Shown: positions 23,480 to 34,613 of the stretch, piece by piece
How the letters are laid out: every line of letters begins with the position of its first letter
Position numbering within the stretch: the stretch's first letter is position 1
Source of the DNA: Serpula lacrymans var. lacrymans S7.9
Lineage: Eukaryota > Basidiomycota > Agaricomycetes > Boletales > Serpulaceae
Direction: 5' to 3'
Length of the DNA: 64,000 nucleotides
Assembly (NCBI RefSeq): GCF_000218685.1
Contig: NW_006763294.1
Location: forward strand, 2,287,519-2,351,518
The notes under the pieces: model-generated
The model's input: only the letters and a program-made list of their open reading frames with translations
Databases searched by the model: none
What the model was told of the DNA's origin: nothing
Program-made: the position numbers and the translations under genes

Positions 23480-25960
23480 AGCGACATGTACAACGTCTAG
23501 CCTGAGAGCCAATGAACAACAACAGTGGTCATATTAGAGATTTGCATGAAGCGATCTGAGTACTTACGAGATAGACACAGACGTATGTAGAGATAGTGGT
23601 GTGAATCTGGGAAGTATATAGTATGCAACATGGTCAAGGCCCACAGGTGACAGTGTCGCGGAGTTTCCCGATAAAAGTAGGTTTGGTCCCGTGTTCCTAC
23701 CAATTTCCTGCGCAAACCATTCAGCGGACGAAAAAATATTCACCAGAGGCGTTGCAAGAAGGCACATAGCAATACGAAAGGTAGTACAATATCAGCTACC
23801 GAGTCAATTAATTTCCAATTTATATAATTATGACCTCCTATAACTTGCCTTACAGTTCCATCTCACTCTGTATGCAACTCAAGTATTCCATCGCCTCGGC
23901 CCTATAATCATCCAGAGTAATGTTGAAAATACTGAGATCCCAGAATGATAGTAATTGCCCTGAGACGAACTTGAAGGAGTATATTGGGGCCATTTCAATC
24001 TAGAAAGTACGCCCATCGTCGCACCCGCAGGAAGCTCGTTGGAAGAAACATTGGGGTCAACATCGTATGCAAAGTTGACTATTAGAATCAGAATGACGTA
24101 TCAAGGGATAACACATCCAAACTTACTGAGCGCATCAACTCCAACGTAATCCGAGGCGTTAGTCGACTGATAAAATTCACCAAGATCAATTTCATGCAAT
24201 GATCCTATTCCAGGAACGTATATGTAGCGCCCCCAGACTGTAGCAGAGAGCTGTGTGAAGGAATGGTAACGATGCAGTGCATATGCGTGACTGACTGTAA
24301 TTTTGTACTTTCTGTCAAGAAACTCAAAGCGTGACGACAAGGGCCCTGGAAGTAGAAGTCACCCTGGAAGGCAGAGATGCGTCTGTATTGAGGACGGTGG
24401 ATAGAGAACTGATTACCATATTGTACCACTTGAGCCGACAAGAAAGGGAGAGCCCTGAGATGAAACGTTACTCTACCAGTTACGCAGGTTACGAAGAACT
24501 TCTCGAGGGAGTGACATTTCCACGATAGGATTTTCCGGGTACAGTTCTCCGACCCTGTCAATCTGGTCCTGTCCAACGCCGACCAAGAAGCTACAGAATA
24601 AGTAAGACCCAGGCTTTCTGCGAAAGGGAAACAGCATACTTGGAAGATACAGAATCCAAGAACACTTGGTCGGTTCTGTGATATTCATTTAGTTATGATT
24701 TTTCCGTTGACAGAGATATATTCGCGTTACGTTGAAGCTGTACAAGAAGAAAAGCCTTTGAAGGATATGTATCAACGATTGTAGTATACGGGGGGAATTT
24801 ACGTGCCTTCATCGTCTACATCGCCAGTAATGACAGGTATCTGCTTAATGGATTCTAGATTACCCTCCTTGGTATGGTAACTTACCTTGGCATATGTTCC
24901 AGTTGGAAGCGATTGTCAAATTGATCTCCTCAGGAAAAACGCCGCCTACTGTTGGTCCCCAAGTGGTATTCAGAGGTTGGTATGAAAGTAGGAGCGTGCT
25001 TCCAAAAACTCCGTTCAAGAGTGTTTCATACGTGCAGAACGATGGCAGTCCAAGGTATTATCTGAGGAAGTACAAGTTGCTGCAGCAACTAGTTTATCGT
25101 ACCCCTGAATGTATGATACGTCATGGAGAGGTGAAGCGGTTCCAGACTCTTAAGTTGAAGGCAATGAGCTCAAGATTGGTCTGACATAAAATAGAATATA
25201 AATAAGTTCAACTATGCTGACCAAGAGAGAAGCCGAACTTTGGTGGGGTCTCCGCCGAAACTTGAGATATGTCTTTGGACCCACTCCAATGCTAAATGTT
25301 CTAAATAAAGTGGTATTATTCAGAATCAGTAAATGCCCGCTACAAGGAGCCGAATGCGAAATCGACATACGATTGTAGAGTCCAGCATTACCAACGCCAG
25401 CAGCTTTGACCTCTTCACCGGCGAGAAAACCAAAAGCTATAGGGTTAAAATGGTATGACGAAACGTTGGGCGAACCACGTTGATATATGTCTAACAATGA
25501 AACACCGATAATGATAGCAGTTGAGAGCAGTGTAGAAAATGCAATGTTTGTCTCAATTTTGCTGTGTAATCTGAGGGAAAGGTATGAATAGGTTCAAACA
25601 ATGGCACAAACGAAACACTAACAAGTGAAAAAATAGCGATGAGTTGCCATGATTATTGCTCGAACGGATATCGCCCACGCCGGCGCAATAACTTCAAACA
25701 TACAGCTCTGAGAGGGACAAATAAAAAGGAACACACAGGGAGTGAACTAGATGGATGACAATGATATCGTACCGTGACTCACAAACCGGAAATCAGGCAA
25801 GAGATGAAATACGAGATTTATCACAACCAGACAGACAATTGAGGTACCTCAGCATTGGGGTGAATCATTGCTACTTGAGACGTTTGATGAGGGCTTTTCG
25901 GGGTGTGGCATAGAAAGATCCAAAAGACGATGAAAAACAGAATCATGGCATGTCGCCGAC
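23480..25960 (-). CDS. Unrecognised membrane/luminal protein(s), multi-exon
   Basis: Several minus-strand coding-like blocks share one direction and GT-AG borders. A hydrophobic start near 25950 (MILFFIVFWIFLCH) precedes a block near 25700. Near 25560-25200 is a TM helix (STLLSTAIIIGVSLL) followed by a luminal-like domain with NVSS and NNTT glycosylation sequons and a FNPIAFGFLAGEEV stretch. A VITGDVDDEGT block lies near 24820, an FPFRRKPGSYLFCSFLVGVG block near 24600, and blocks near 24300 and 24050 (NELPAGATMGVL). The layout suggests a type II-like protein with a large extracytoplasmic domain. Two adjacent genes cannot be excluded, and exon joins and both ends are uncertain. I do not recognise a family with a known function. 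Confidence 0.4.
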
Positions 25961-26960
25961 CTGAATGCTTGCATTTACTCTGATACTTATCCCTTAAACT
26001 CCGGGCTGATGAGATATTCGGGCCACTGAAGTTATTGGCGATATATCACGGGGAGAAAGAGCTGTCCTACACAGGGGTTTTACATATAGGGCCTTAGTGA
26101 GAGATGCATTAAGATATGGACATGCAAGTGACAATAGTGTAAACCCACAGTGGGTCTCTTCTTTCACCACAATGGAATCCTGCTTACTGTCACGGTGACT
26201 GAGTCGTTCTTAGTCTCCCACAGTCAGACCAGATCGACGAAAGATAATCGTTCCTTCCGCTTGTTCTTTATAGTTCCAATGTGGAAGATTAACCTTATTG
26301 GGTAGACTCGGACGTTGAGCGACGATGTGGGACATTGAAATGCTTTGGGCACTATTGAGTGTACGGAAATGTACAGACCATACAAGGGATTGATCTGACA
26401 GAGTAAAAGGCGCCGGATGCAATCATCAAAAAGCGGAAGCTGATATGGTCGTGGTACTTGCGGCTACGATATACGGCCCGAGCCTGTGACACTGCATCAG
26501 CAATTTTCCCAATGTGCTGAATCATGTATAGACCAACGTTATCCTTGTTGGCGTCGAAATACGAGCGCTATGAGAACTTGAAGGGCTTCTTTATCCCACT
26601 CAAGCCGAATAATGGACCAACCTCGCTAGATCCCCAATGCACCCCATGAGACATGCATGAGACCTCACGCACCTCAAGACAAGGACCACGATATAGCCAT
26701 ATTGGCTGTGCTTGCTTCTATGATTAAAGACCAAGTCAAAATGTTGTCAGATTAGGGAATGGATGGCGTCACAGTGAATTGACGGGGTGTTCCGAGTCCG
26801 CGCTTCATTGAACCAATCGCTTCCCTTGACAGACAAAAAACTTCCGAAAAGAACTCGGAGAAGTTGCAACTCATGATGCAGTCATGTCCCTCTTATTCGC
26901 CTCCCCTCCATATATCAGCCAGCCCCGAATCCCAGGTTGGTCTCTCCCACCCCATCAACC
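25961..26960. other. Intergenic region
   Basis: About 1 kb between the start of the minus-strand unknown gene and the plus-strand peroxygenase gene, so it would hold divergent promoters. A CT-rich tract near 26880-26960 immediately precedes the ATG at 26961. No recognisable gene. Confidence 0.5.
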
Positions 26961-28011
26961 ATGTCGTTCGTGTCAAGGATCCTCTTCAAGATTGCGAACG
27001 CATTTCTCAACGCTGGGATCTTCGTTTGGGATATCATCATTACCCTCTTGAACCTGGTTCTGCCAAAGAGGGCAGTGGGTCATGTCACCCCAGAAAGTCA
27101 CCCAGGATATCATGGGTACTGGCCCGAGTACAAGCCCGCACAAGAGGGCGACAGCAGATGCTCATGCCCTGCTCTCAATGCAATGGCCAACCACGGTACG
27201 TCACTTGAAAAAAAATAATAAAAAATAAGTTCCATTTTTGCTTATCCCCTGCTCCAGGCATTCTTCCTCGCAATGGCCGTGGAATCACATTCAAAGAAAT
27301 GAATGCGAAAATCCGTACCACATATAATTTCGCACCTACCTTCTGCCTATTCGTACCCAACTTCGCTGCAAACATGTTGAACAAGAGCTATCGTACAGAC
27401 ACGTTTGACCTCGAGGAACTCGATCTACACAATGGAATTGAACACGACGCCTCTCTCACTCGTGCGCACTTCTTCGCTTCTACTTATCTGATAGCAAATT
27501 TAAACTCTTCTCTTTAGGTGTCGACACTGCCGCGAACCCAAATCAGTCCGTAATCCACGCTCCATTTGTTGAGGAATTGCTGGGTTCGGCATCAGGAAAG
27601 GCTGCCGATGGGCATCAACTTCTAACTTCTAAGGACTTGTCAAGAATATCCGGAAAGCGCCGCGTTGAAGCACGAGCCAATAACCCCGACTACACATTAA
27701 GCTTATTTCATAAGATGTTTGGCAGCTCCAAGTAAGCATCCGCAGCCGGGTGGTAAATTTCATTAAAGTGGGCGCAATGCTGATCAGTTATGGCTAGCTC
27801 GTCAACTCTTTTGACCATATTCGGTGGTAGGGTGGAAGACCTCAGATCAGTGCTGCTCGAGGAGCGCCTTCCTAGCGGATGGGAGTCGAGAATCAGGCAA
27901 CCGTATGGTTTGACGATGTGCAACTTCAACAAAACCGTGTTGGCAGTGGAGTTCGGAATCAAGGAGAAAGATCACCCTGTGCCAGACAGTAACAAACAGG
28001 ACAACGTATGA
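26961..28011 (+). CDS. Heme-thiolate peroxidase (chloroperoxidase/peroxygenase family)
   Basis: Four exons: 26961-27195, 27258-27461, 27518-27731 and 27798-28011. The last acceptor is set by reading frame, giving SSNSSTLLTIFGG. Family marks: the proximal-cysteine region CPALNAMANHGILPRNG, where the cysteine would ligate heme, and the distal EHDASLTR motif carrying the acid-base glutamate. Family members use peroxide to oxidise or oxygenate small molecules. The N-terminus has a hydrophobic helix (FLNAGIFVWDIIITLLNLVL) with a basic residue after it and no clear cleavage site, so an anchored rather than secreted form is likely. The usual Pro-Cys-Pro appears here as Ser-Cys-Pro. At about 288 residues it is in the range of short family members. 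Confidence 0.85.
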
Positions 28012-28174
28012 TCATGAATCTGATGACTTTCCCCTATTACATTAGTGACAATCCGCTTAAAATAACGATGATTATGATCTGTGTTTCATTCCCGAAAATG
28101 TGCGCAGTGTTTCACATTAAAAGAATGCCTTTGTAAATTGCAATGACATAGTAAGCTGAGTACATGCATATCAA

Positions 28175-29370
28175 CTATGAAAGCATTTTGGCTAGCAAAG
28201 TTGTAGCGTTGGTAGGTACCTCAGCTAGGGGGTCCTTTCCAGGCCCTATCTCTGCCACTACGTAGTAGCTGAAGAACAAGATCTTGAACGTGAGAGCTAC
28301 CCCAGCATGCAGAAGTGCTACAACGATAATGATCAAACGTGTAGCTTTGGCCTCAGCCTGTAATCGGAAGTAAGCAACAACTCTACGAAAATAGGAGAGA
28401 AGCATACAGTTGCTAAGATTGGGTATACGTTTGCCACCAAGAAGTAGCCTGACAACGCGAAGGCTACGCCGACAAGGATCCACCGCACGATTGGAACAGG
28501 GATGACGCACAGTATCTGCGGTATAAGCGCATGAATAAATGTAGCAACATGCACTTTCTCTTACACGTACCGAAACAGGTATCCAAACAAATTGGCCATA
28601 GCCCCACACAGCTACTGCTTCCACCACACTCCACTCACCGACGCCCAAGTAGCGCAACGCAATCCATAGTAATACAGGCAGGCCGATACCGTACGAGTAA
28701 ACGAGGGTGACCGCGATGGACAGGAGTTGGAAATCATAGTCGTATGCTGAGCCTGGAGCAGAAAGGTATGCGGAAATGGAGGACGCAAGGGAAGACGAGA
28801 GATAGAGTGTGAAAATTAACGTGGTAAGTGTCCAGAATGGACCGTATAGATCAACAGAAGGAGTAAGATGCTCGGAGAGGTAATTTTTGGAAGTTGGGAG
28901 GAGTGTGGAATAGCACCGTTTCAAGACCTGTGGTCATGAAATGAGTACACGTTGGGACAAAAGACAATGTAGACTTACGGCGGAGGTATCGATGTCAAAG
29001 TATGTTTGGTAATAATCGATAGTCCAGAAGCCAGACGGGCCTTTGCTCTGAGTCTGATCGCTCAAATAACCTGCGGTAGAGGCGTGCATCAAGCAGGAGT
29101 TAACCGTTACTTGCTTTACCTACCTCGGTTCAAATTTGATGACGCCGAACGAGTCCTGCCATCACTTCCTGCATCTGCCCCGAGGAAAGCTGAGGAATCA
29201 TCAAAGCGAATTAAGATCAAGCGTCACTGATACATTGTAGTATCGCGCTCACATTTGAATTCCAGTCCTTCAGGACCCTCTTCCAATCGCTATAGATGGC
29301 TGAAGTGAAGGCAAGAAACTGAAGAATGTAAGCTACGTACATCGTCGGATTCTACAGAGACATATGCCAT
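28175..29370 (-). CDS. Yip1-domain Golgi membrane protein (YIPF1/YIPF2-like)
   Basis: Start ATG 29370 (MAYVSVESDD). Three early introns join a short acidic N-terminus (EFK, SFLGADAGSDG, SASSNLNRG) to FWTIDYYQTYFDIDTSAVLKR. This is the diagnostic cytosolic segment before the Yip1 domain. The membrane domain follows: DLYGPFWTLTTLIF, then five hydrophobic helices including AVWGYGQFVWIPVS, VRWILVGVAFALSGYFLVAN and an IIIVVALLHAGVALTFKILF helix. The stop is at 28175. YIPF1/2 proteins sit in Golgi/ER membranes and bind Rab GTPases in trafficking. Two further introns in the membrane part, near 28570-28520 and 28415-28360, are needed to keep frame. The gene looks intact. Confidence 0.8.
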
Positions 29371-29978
29371 GGTGATATGACAGTTTTGAAAAGCTTCTGT
29401 ATGACCGGTGAATATTTGCTTTGAAAGGGGAGACTGCGTTTACTGACACGCCCCAACTTGGCAGCAGGGCTTGGAGACCGTCGACGTCCGGAAATAGTAT
29501 ACATATAGCCGCATAGTTCCGTATAGCTACTATTAACATAAATTAATCTCACCACAAGTGCGGACGTTTGAAGTTCAAATTCGCAACTGTGCGCGCCATC
29601 ATAATGCTTCATTATATGATAAACCAACGGGAACCCAATGATATCCAACTCTCTGAGAGTTGTAACACGTCAAATATAGGAGATTCTGTTCCAAAAGGTG
29701 GTATGTCTCAGGCCTCGGAATATTTCATAGCCACGTTCAGCAGGCGGAGGAACAAATCAATTCAGCCTTTGTCCGTGACGAAGAACCTTTGTTTTACAAT
29801 CGGTCTACTCTTTCGAGCTGCACGGGGATTTGAGCTTCTTGCACATGTTCCTGTGTACATCTGGTTGCCTGCTACAGAAAATTTCAGGAAATCGCCGGGA
29901 AAGAGGACCTATTTCTACTTCAAGAATTTCTCGCATCCCACAAGACGTTTCTGCTCTTGATTACCTTGTATTTCAGGA

Positions 29979-32739
29979 ATGGCTGAGGCTTTGAACAACA
30001 CGAACACACCGTGGATTACCATTGGAACCCCACGCAACGCTGGTGCTTTCCGGGAACATCATGATCCTGAAGGTGCGCTGTTTGCTCTGTGACTTGCTTT
30101 TAGGTTTTGTCTTGAGCTGCCTCTCCAGGCCAGTCAAGGGTTATTTCGCAGGTGGAGGCGTCGGACCCTCCTTCGTTTGTAGAATCACAGTTCGATGATA
30201 TTGTTCGACGTCAAAGAAGGAGGCCGAGAGGCGGCGGAGGAATAAAATTGACGGGAATTCCTTCAAGGTTTTTGAATCTTTCCAACCAATTCCTGTTTTC
30301 TGGCTGGGGTTCCATTTCTCATATCACGCTGTCCACCGAAGACCGTGCACAAGGAGACGAAACTCTTCAGCAGTTCCGTCGACAGGCAATTCTGGGTCAG
30401 TTCACTGCCAGTGCCTTGGCCGGTAATGACATTCTTGGTGGAATTTTTTATACACTCCCGGCAATCGTAACTGTCTCGAGTGTCTAGTGAGTTTTTATTT
30501 TTGGAGCATGTCGCGTTAGCTTATCTTAGTGTGCATACTGTTCTCCTATTTCTTTGTTTATCGCTACCCTGATTCCATTCCTCTGGCGCCCGATTATGGA
30601 AGAACTAGGATCCGCATTGCCTGCTAGTGGGGCGCCATATACTTACCTGTGTGTCTTAAAGTAATTTCAATTTATATCCACTCCTTGACGCTAGTATTTC
30701 AGAATCAATGCTTCTACGAAGTCACTGGCCTTGGTAGCTGCTGCTCTCTTAATATTGGATTTTGCATCTACCTCGGTAGTATCAGCAGCTACCGCCGCTT
30801 CTTATCTGGCCGGAGAAGTCACTCTTCCCTTTCCAACGTCTGCTGGGGCAATTCTGCTTCTAGTCTTATTTACCATAATCGGCCTTTGTGGTATGAAGGA
30901 AAGTTCACGCATTGCATTTGGAGTGTTAGCCCTTCATGTAAGGTCTTTTTCCTTTTTTTTGCTATGTGTATGCTCTCATCGAGTGTTTCGTAGCTCGTGA
31001 CAATGGCAGTACTTCTGATTGCATCAGCAGTTCAATGGGGACGGGTTGGAAGTTCACTTCTAAAGGAGAATTGGGCTTCCGGACAGGCCCCCTCTTCTAG
31101 CGCCATCGCACGTGATATCTTTAATGGAATATGCATTGGCATGTTAGGTTTAACAGGGTTCGAATGTACGATTGGAAGTAGAGTATATATATTGAGGTTT
31201 GCTCATCACTTCTTTCTCGTAGGTGCGCCTGCGTACATTGCCAAAATTCGACCCGGGCGTTATCCATATGTGCTCCGTAATTTGCATATATCTAGCATAA
31301 TTCTCAATGCCGGGACAATGCTTTTAGTTTTGGCCCTCGTACCTCTAGACGTTATATTGAACGGGACGAATGTACTCAGCATCCTTGCGCAAACGGTTTG
31401 GACCAGTTTCACCTCCTGATCCCACATCTTACTGACTCACGCGCATCAGGTTTTGGGACGCTGGTTACGTATCTGGGTTGTGGTGGATGCCGTTGTGGTC
31501 CTCTGTGGTGGAGTGCTGACAGGTATAAATCAGCTCTAATCTCATGCATACACCGTATTGAGCTCAATGACAGGCATTCTGAGTGCCTCTGAACTTCTCG
31601 AACAGCTCTCGCGAGATCGAGTCCTTCCACAGATGTTCTTAAAAACGATGCCGTTCACTCATTCGCCTTACCTTGCCGTGCTCTTGTTTTCCGGTTTCAG
31701 TGCTATTATGTACGCTAGTACGGGTGCCCAGCTTTCTATTATATCCAAGATGTAAGTTTTCCCCTTATTTTTGCCTATTGACTTGCGGGTTTTTATATAT
31801 GCCAGGTTTTCTCTCGTCTGGCTTACCGTGATGACGTTGTTTCCTTTGTCCTTGATTCTACTACAGTTTAATCGAGGCAGAATACCGCGTTCATCGAAAA
31901 CATCACTCGCTTTGATTTTGACTACCTTTGCGGTCGCCATCACCGTTATAGGAGGAAACATAGCCATTGATCCTTTAATTGCCGGGTACGTTACTTTCTC
32001 GGTGTTGAGCTGTATGATTTATTGATAGGCGTATTATATATAGTTACTCTGCTGCATATTTTGTAGCTATCATTTCTATCCTACTTGCGACTCAAAACAA
32101 GACACGACTTCTCCACTGGACCTATTGGGCATATGATCAACATCCCATTCTCCACAAAAGCCGCTGGATTCGACAGTGGAGCAATAGCCTTATCAAATAT
32201 ATGATCCATCTACGGCGCCAACCTGTTTGCATCCTGGCGAAAACTGATGAGGTCCGTGCTGCACCTTATGGATATTGCAGATAAGCTTCTCTAACTGGGC
32301 AGAAACACAGATAAATTATTTATTCCAAATGGTCCTCTATGTTTGTCAAAACGAAGAGACTTCTTGTTTGAAAATTGTACACTTTTACAACGAGAAGGAG
32401 AATATACCCTCAGAACTAGAAGCTAATTCTAAAAGTAAACAAAATCCCTATCATCTTCCAAAGAAAAATGTGCTGACAGCTACCTATAGTCCTCGACGAA
32501 GCTTTCCCAGAAATTACCATTGACTTGGTTCGTAGCCGTTTCCTTCATTATTGCCGCGGTGTCCTTTGTTAAGCCTATTGCTCGTGTAGATGCTTGTTGA
32601 AAGTCCGTTTGATCCTTCAACAGTTGCAGCTCTTGCCCATCACCTCAAAATCCCCCAGTCTCTGATGTTCATGAGTTGCCCTGGGGTTAACTTTTCTCAT
32701 TCGGTGGCAGAATTTGGAACACGAATTATTAGCCTATAA
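29979..32739 (+). CDS. APC-family amino acid transporter
   Basis: ATG 29979 (MAEALNNTNTPWITIG), about ten exons, stop TAA at 32737-32739. The N-terminus is cytosolic and basic (DIVRRQRRRPRGGG). The first transporter block QFTASALAGNDILGGIFYTLP is the substrate-contacting broken TM1 region of APC permeases. Later helices include LALVAAALLILDFASTSVVSA, FTIIGLCGMKESSRIAFGVL and LVWLTVMTLFPLSLILLQ, about 12 TM in total. The C-terminal 150 residues are cytosolic, with a NWAETQINYLFQMVLYVCQN block and an ending of PSTVAALAHHLKIPQ then TRIISL. Substrate cannot be predicted. Exon joins near 31170-31230 and 31440-31460 are uncertain; the rest reads well. Confidence 0.8.
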
Positions 32740-32979
32740 GTCTAGTGCCTTTGCCATTATCTATAAATTCTCAACATATGAATGTACTGTATACCAAGGG
32801 ACTTCCAAAAAGTAGTCCCTGACCCCAAAATGTGTAGTACCATCCCCGACTCTTCCGAAGCAAGGGAGGGTTCTGTCGGACAGAAAAGTGCAGCTCTGTA
32901 TATCGCGATATGCACGGTAACTTGCAATTATAAACTGTACAGCTCCATAATCTACATGTACTATTTAACCAGTGTGAAC

Positions 32980-34520
32980 TTCTTTTTCTCTTTGACTGCT
33001 TTTATCAGTCTTGTTAAATTTAGGATGGTGATTGAATAATGAAGTGTTAACTTTAAGCCATATTCTCTAATCTGTGTTTTAACATGGTCCTTTTGATCTG
33101 ATCTAATGTTTATCAATAAGTCCACTAGCTCCAGTGCCCCAAGACTGTGTCTTGTCGGTGTTGTCACAACTGGTGGCTTGTATGGTACTTCTTAAGAAAT
33201 CTTAGTGAAACTCAGCTGCTGCCCGAGAGGCTATAGAAACGACTGAGGTATTCCTATACTAAACCCCCTACTACTTATAGTCGGAGGTGCTACTCACTAC
33301 AGTATAATGACTGTGAGCATTCTCTGGAATGAGTCCCTCCCACTGATCTGTGCTAGTGTCTGTGTTCCAGGGAGCAGTGTCGTCCTTTGTACCTTTCCGG
33401 ATTCATTGAATATGACATGCCGACAGGAAAACACAGTTCGTTTTTCAGTGTCTAGGAGTTTGTAGGCTTGCTTTCCATGTGTGTAGCCAATTATTATGGC
33501 TTTGCGCCCCTTGGAGTAAAACTTCTCCTTTTAAACAGTATTTCATATGGGGTCTTTCCATGGAGTCCTGATGCTGGGCTGCGTGCTGTAATATATGCAG
33601 CTGTTTGCATGGCATCTACCCAAAATGACTTTGGGAGCTTGGAATCATGGAGCATAGTGGTTGCTAATATAGCCAATGTCTGATTCATGCGTTCTGCAAT
33701 GCCATTTTGTTCCAGAGTATCTGCAGCTGTAGTTTCTTGGATGACACCATCTCCTCAGAGTTGATTTTTGAATGCATTGCCAGTATATTCTCCTCTCCCA
33801 TTGTTCCGGAGGAATTTTGTGTACAGTGGAGTGAAGTTTTCTTCTCCCAAATGAGTCCGGAAGAATGTTTGGACATCTTATTTCCATTGCTTGTATCGTT
33901 CCAGTGCCTCACTTTTATGTTTTAGGAAATATATCCATGGAAATTTGGAGAAATCATCTACAATGATAATCCAGTACCGAAAACCCTCCCTGGAAGTTGG
34001 TTTGATTGGTCCTCCAACATCCGTGTGCACAATTTGTATGGGGCACTTGGCTTGGTTTCCTCCAGTGGACTTGAAAGGTAATTTCTTCATCTTTCCTAAA
34101 GCGCAAGGTTCACAAAACTCCGGGGTTCCGGTAAGGGTGTCTATGTCCTGGAGCTGTCCTTTTGTAACCATTCGTTGCAAGCGGTCCATTCCAATGTGTC
34201 CCATTCTCCTGTGCAATAAATTTACATCTACTGCTGCAAAAGCTGACTCTGGGTTGATTTTGGGTTTTGCTTGGATGTGATAAAGTCCTCGCTTGTGTAA
34301 GGCAGTGAGGATAAGTTCCTCCTTTTTCCGAACTTCACAAGTGTTTGACCCTGCTGGAAAAAGTGTTGATAACCCTGTTTTGGACAATTTGTGGACAGAG
34401 ACGAGTGCTAAAGTGAAGTTTGGCACAAGTAAGACATTTGACAGTGCAATATTGTAGTCCTTTTTGCCAACCGAAACGGACGAAATTATGATGTTTGTGC
34501 ATGGATATTGCATGAATCAC
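32980..34520 (-). pseudogene. Ty1/Copia retrotransposon remnant (GAG-pre-integrase and integrase)
   Basis: Reading leftward from 34520: a protease-adjacent segment (LSNVLLVPNFTLALVSVHKL), the GAG-pre-integrase zinc region (LLHRRMGHIGMDRL ... CEPCALGKMKKLPF) and the integrase catalytic core beginning IQIVHTDVGGP. A frame change near 33890 separates this from the rest of the integrase, where the region after the catalytic glutamate reads MNQTLAILATTMLHDSKLPKSF and RSPASGLHGKTPYEILF. Reverse transcriptase and RNase H are missing; only a degraded block (RHSLGALELVDLL) near 33130 follows. No LTR is seen. The remnant ends about 95 bp upstream of the TcdA-type gene start and so occupies its promoter side. 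Confidence 0.85.
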
Positions 34521-34613
34521 CACCCTACCGGCTTGTCTGCTATCCTTCCATGTCTAGCCGCGGGTTGTGGCTGGAGCGCATCCAAGTTTGGGTGGCCAGA
34601 CCACAGCTTAGCT

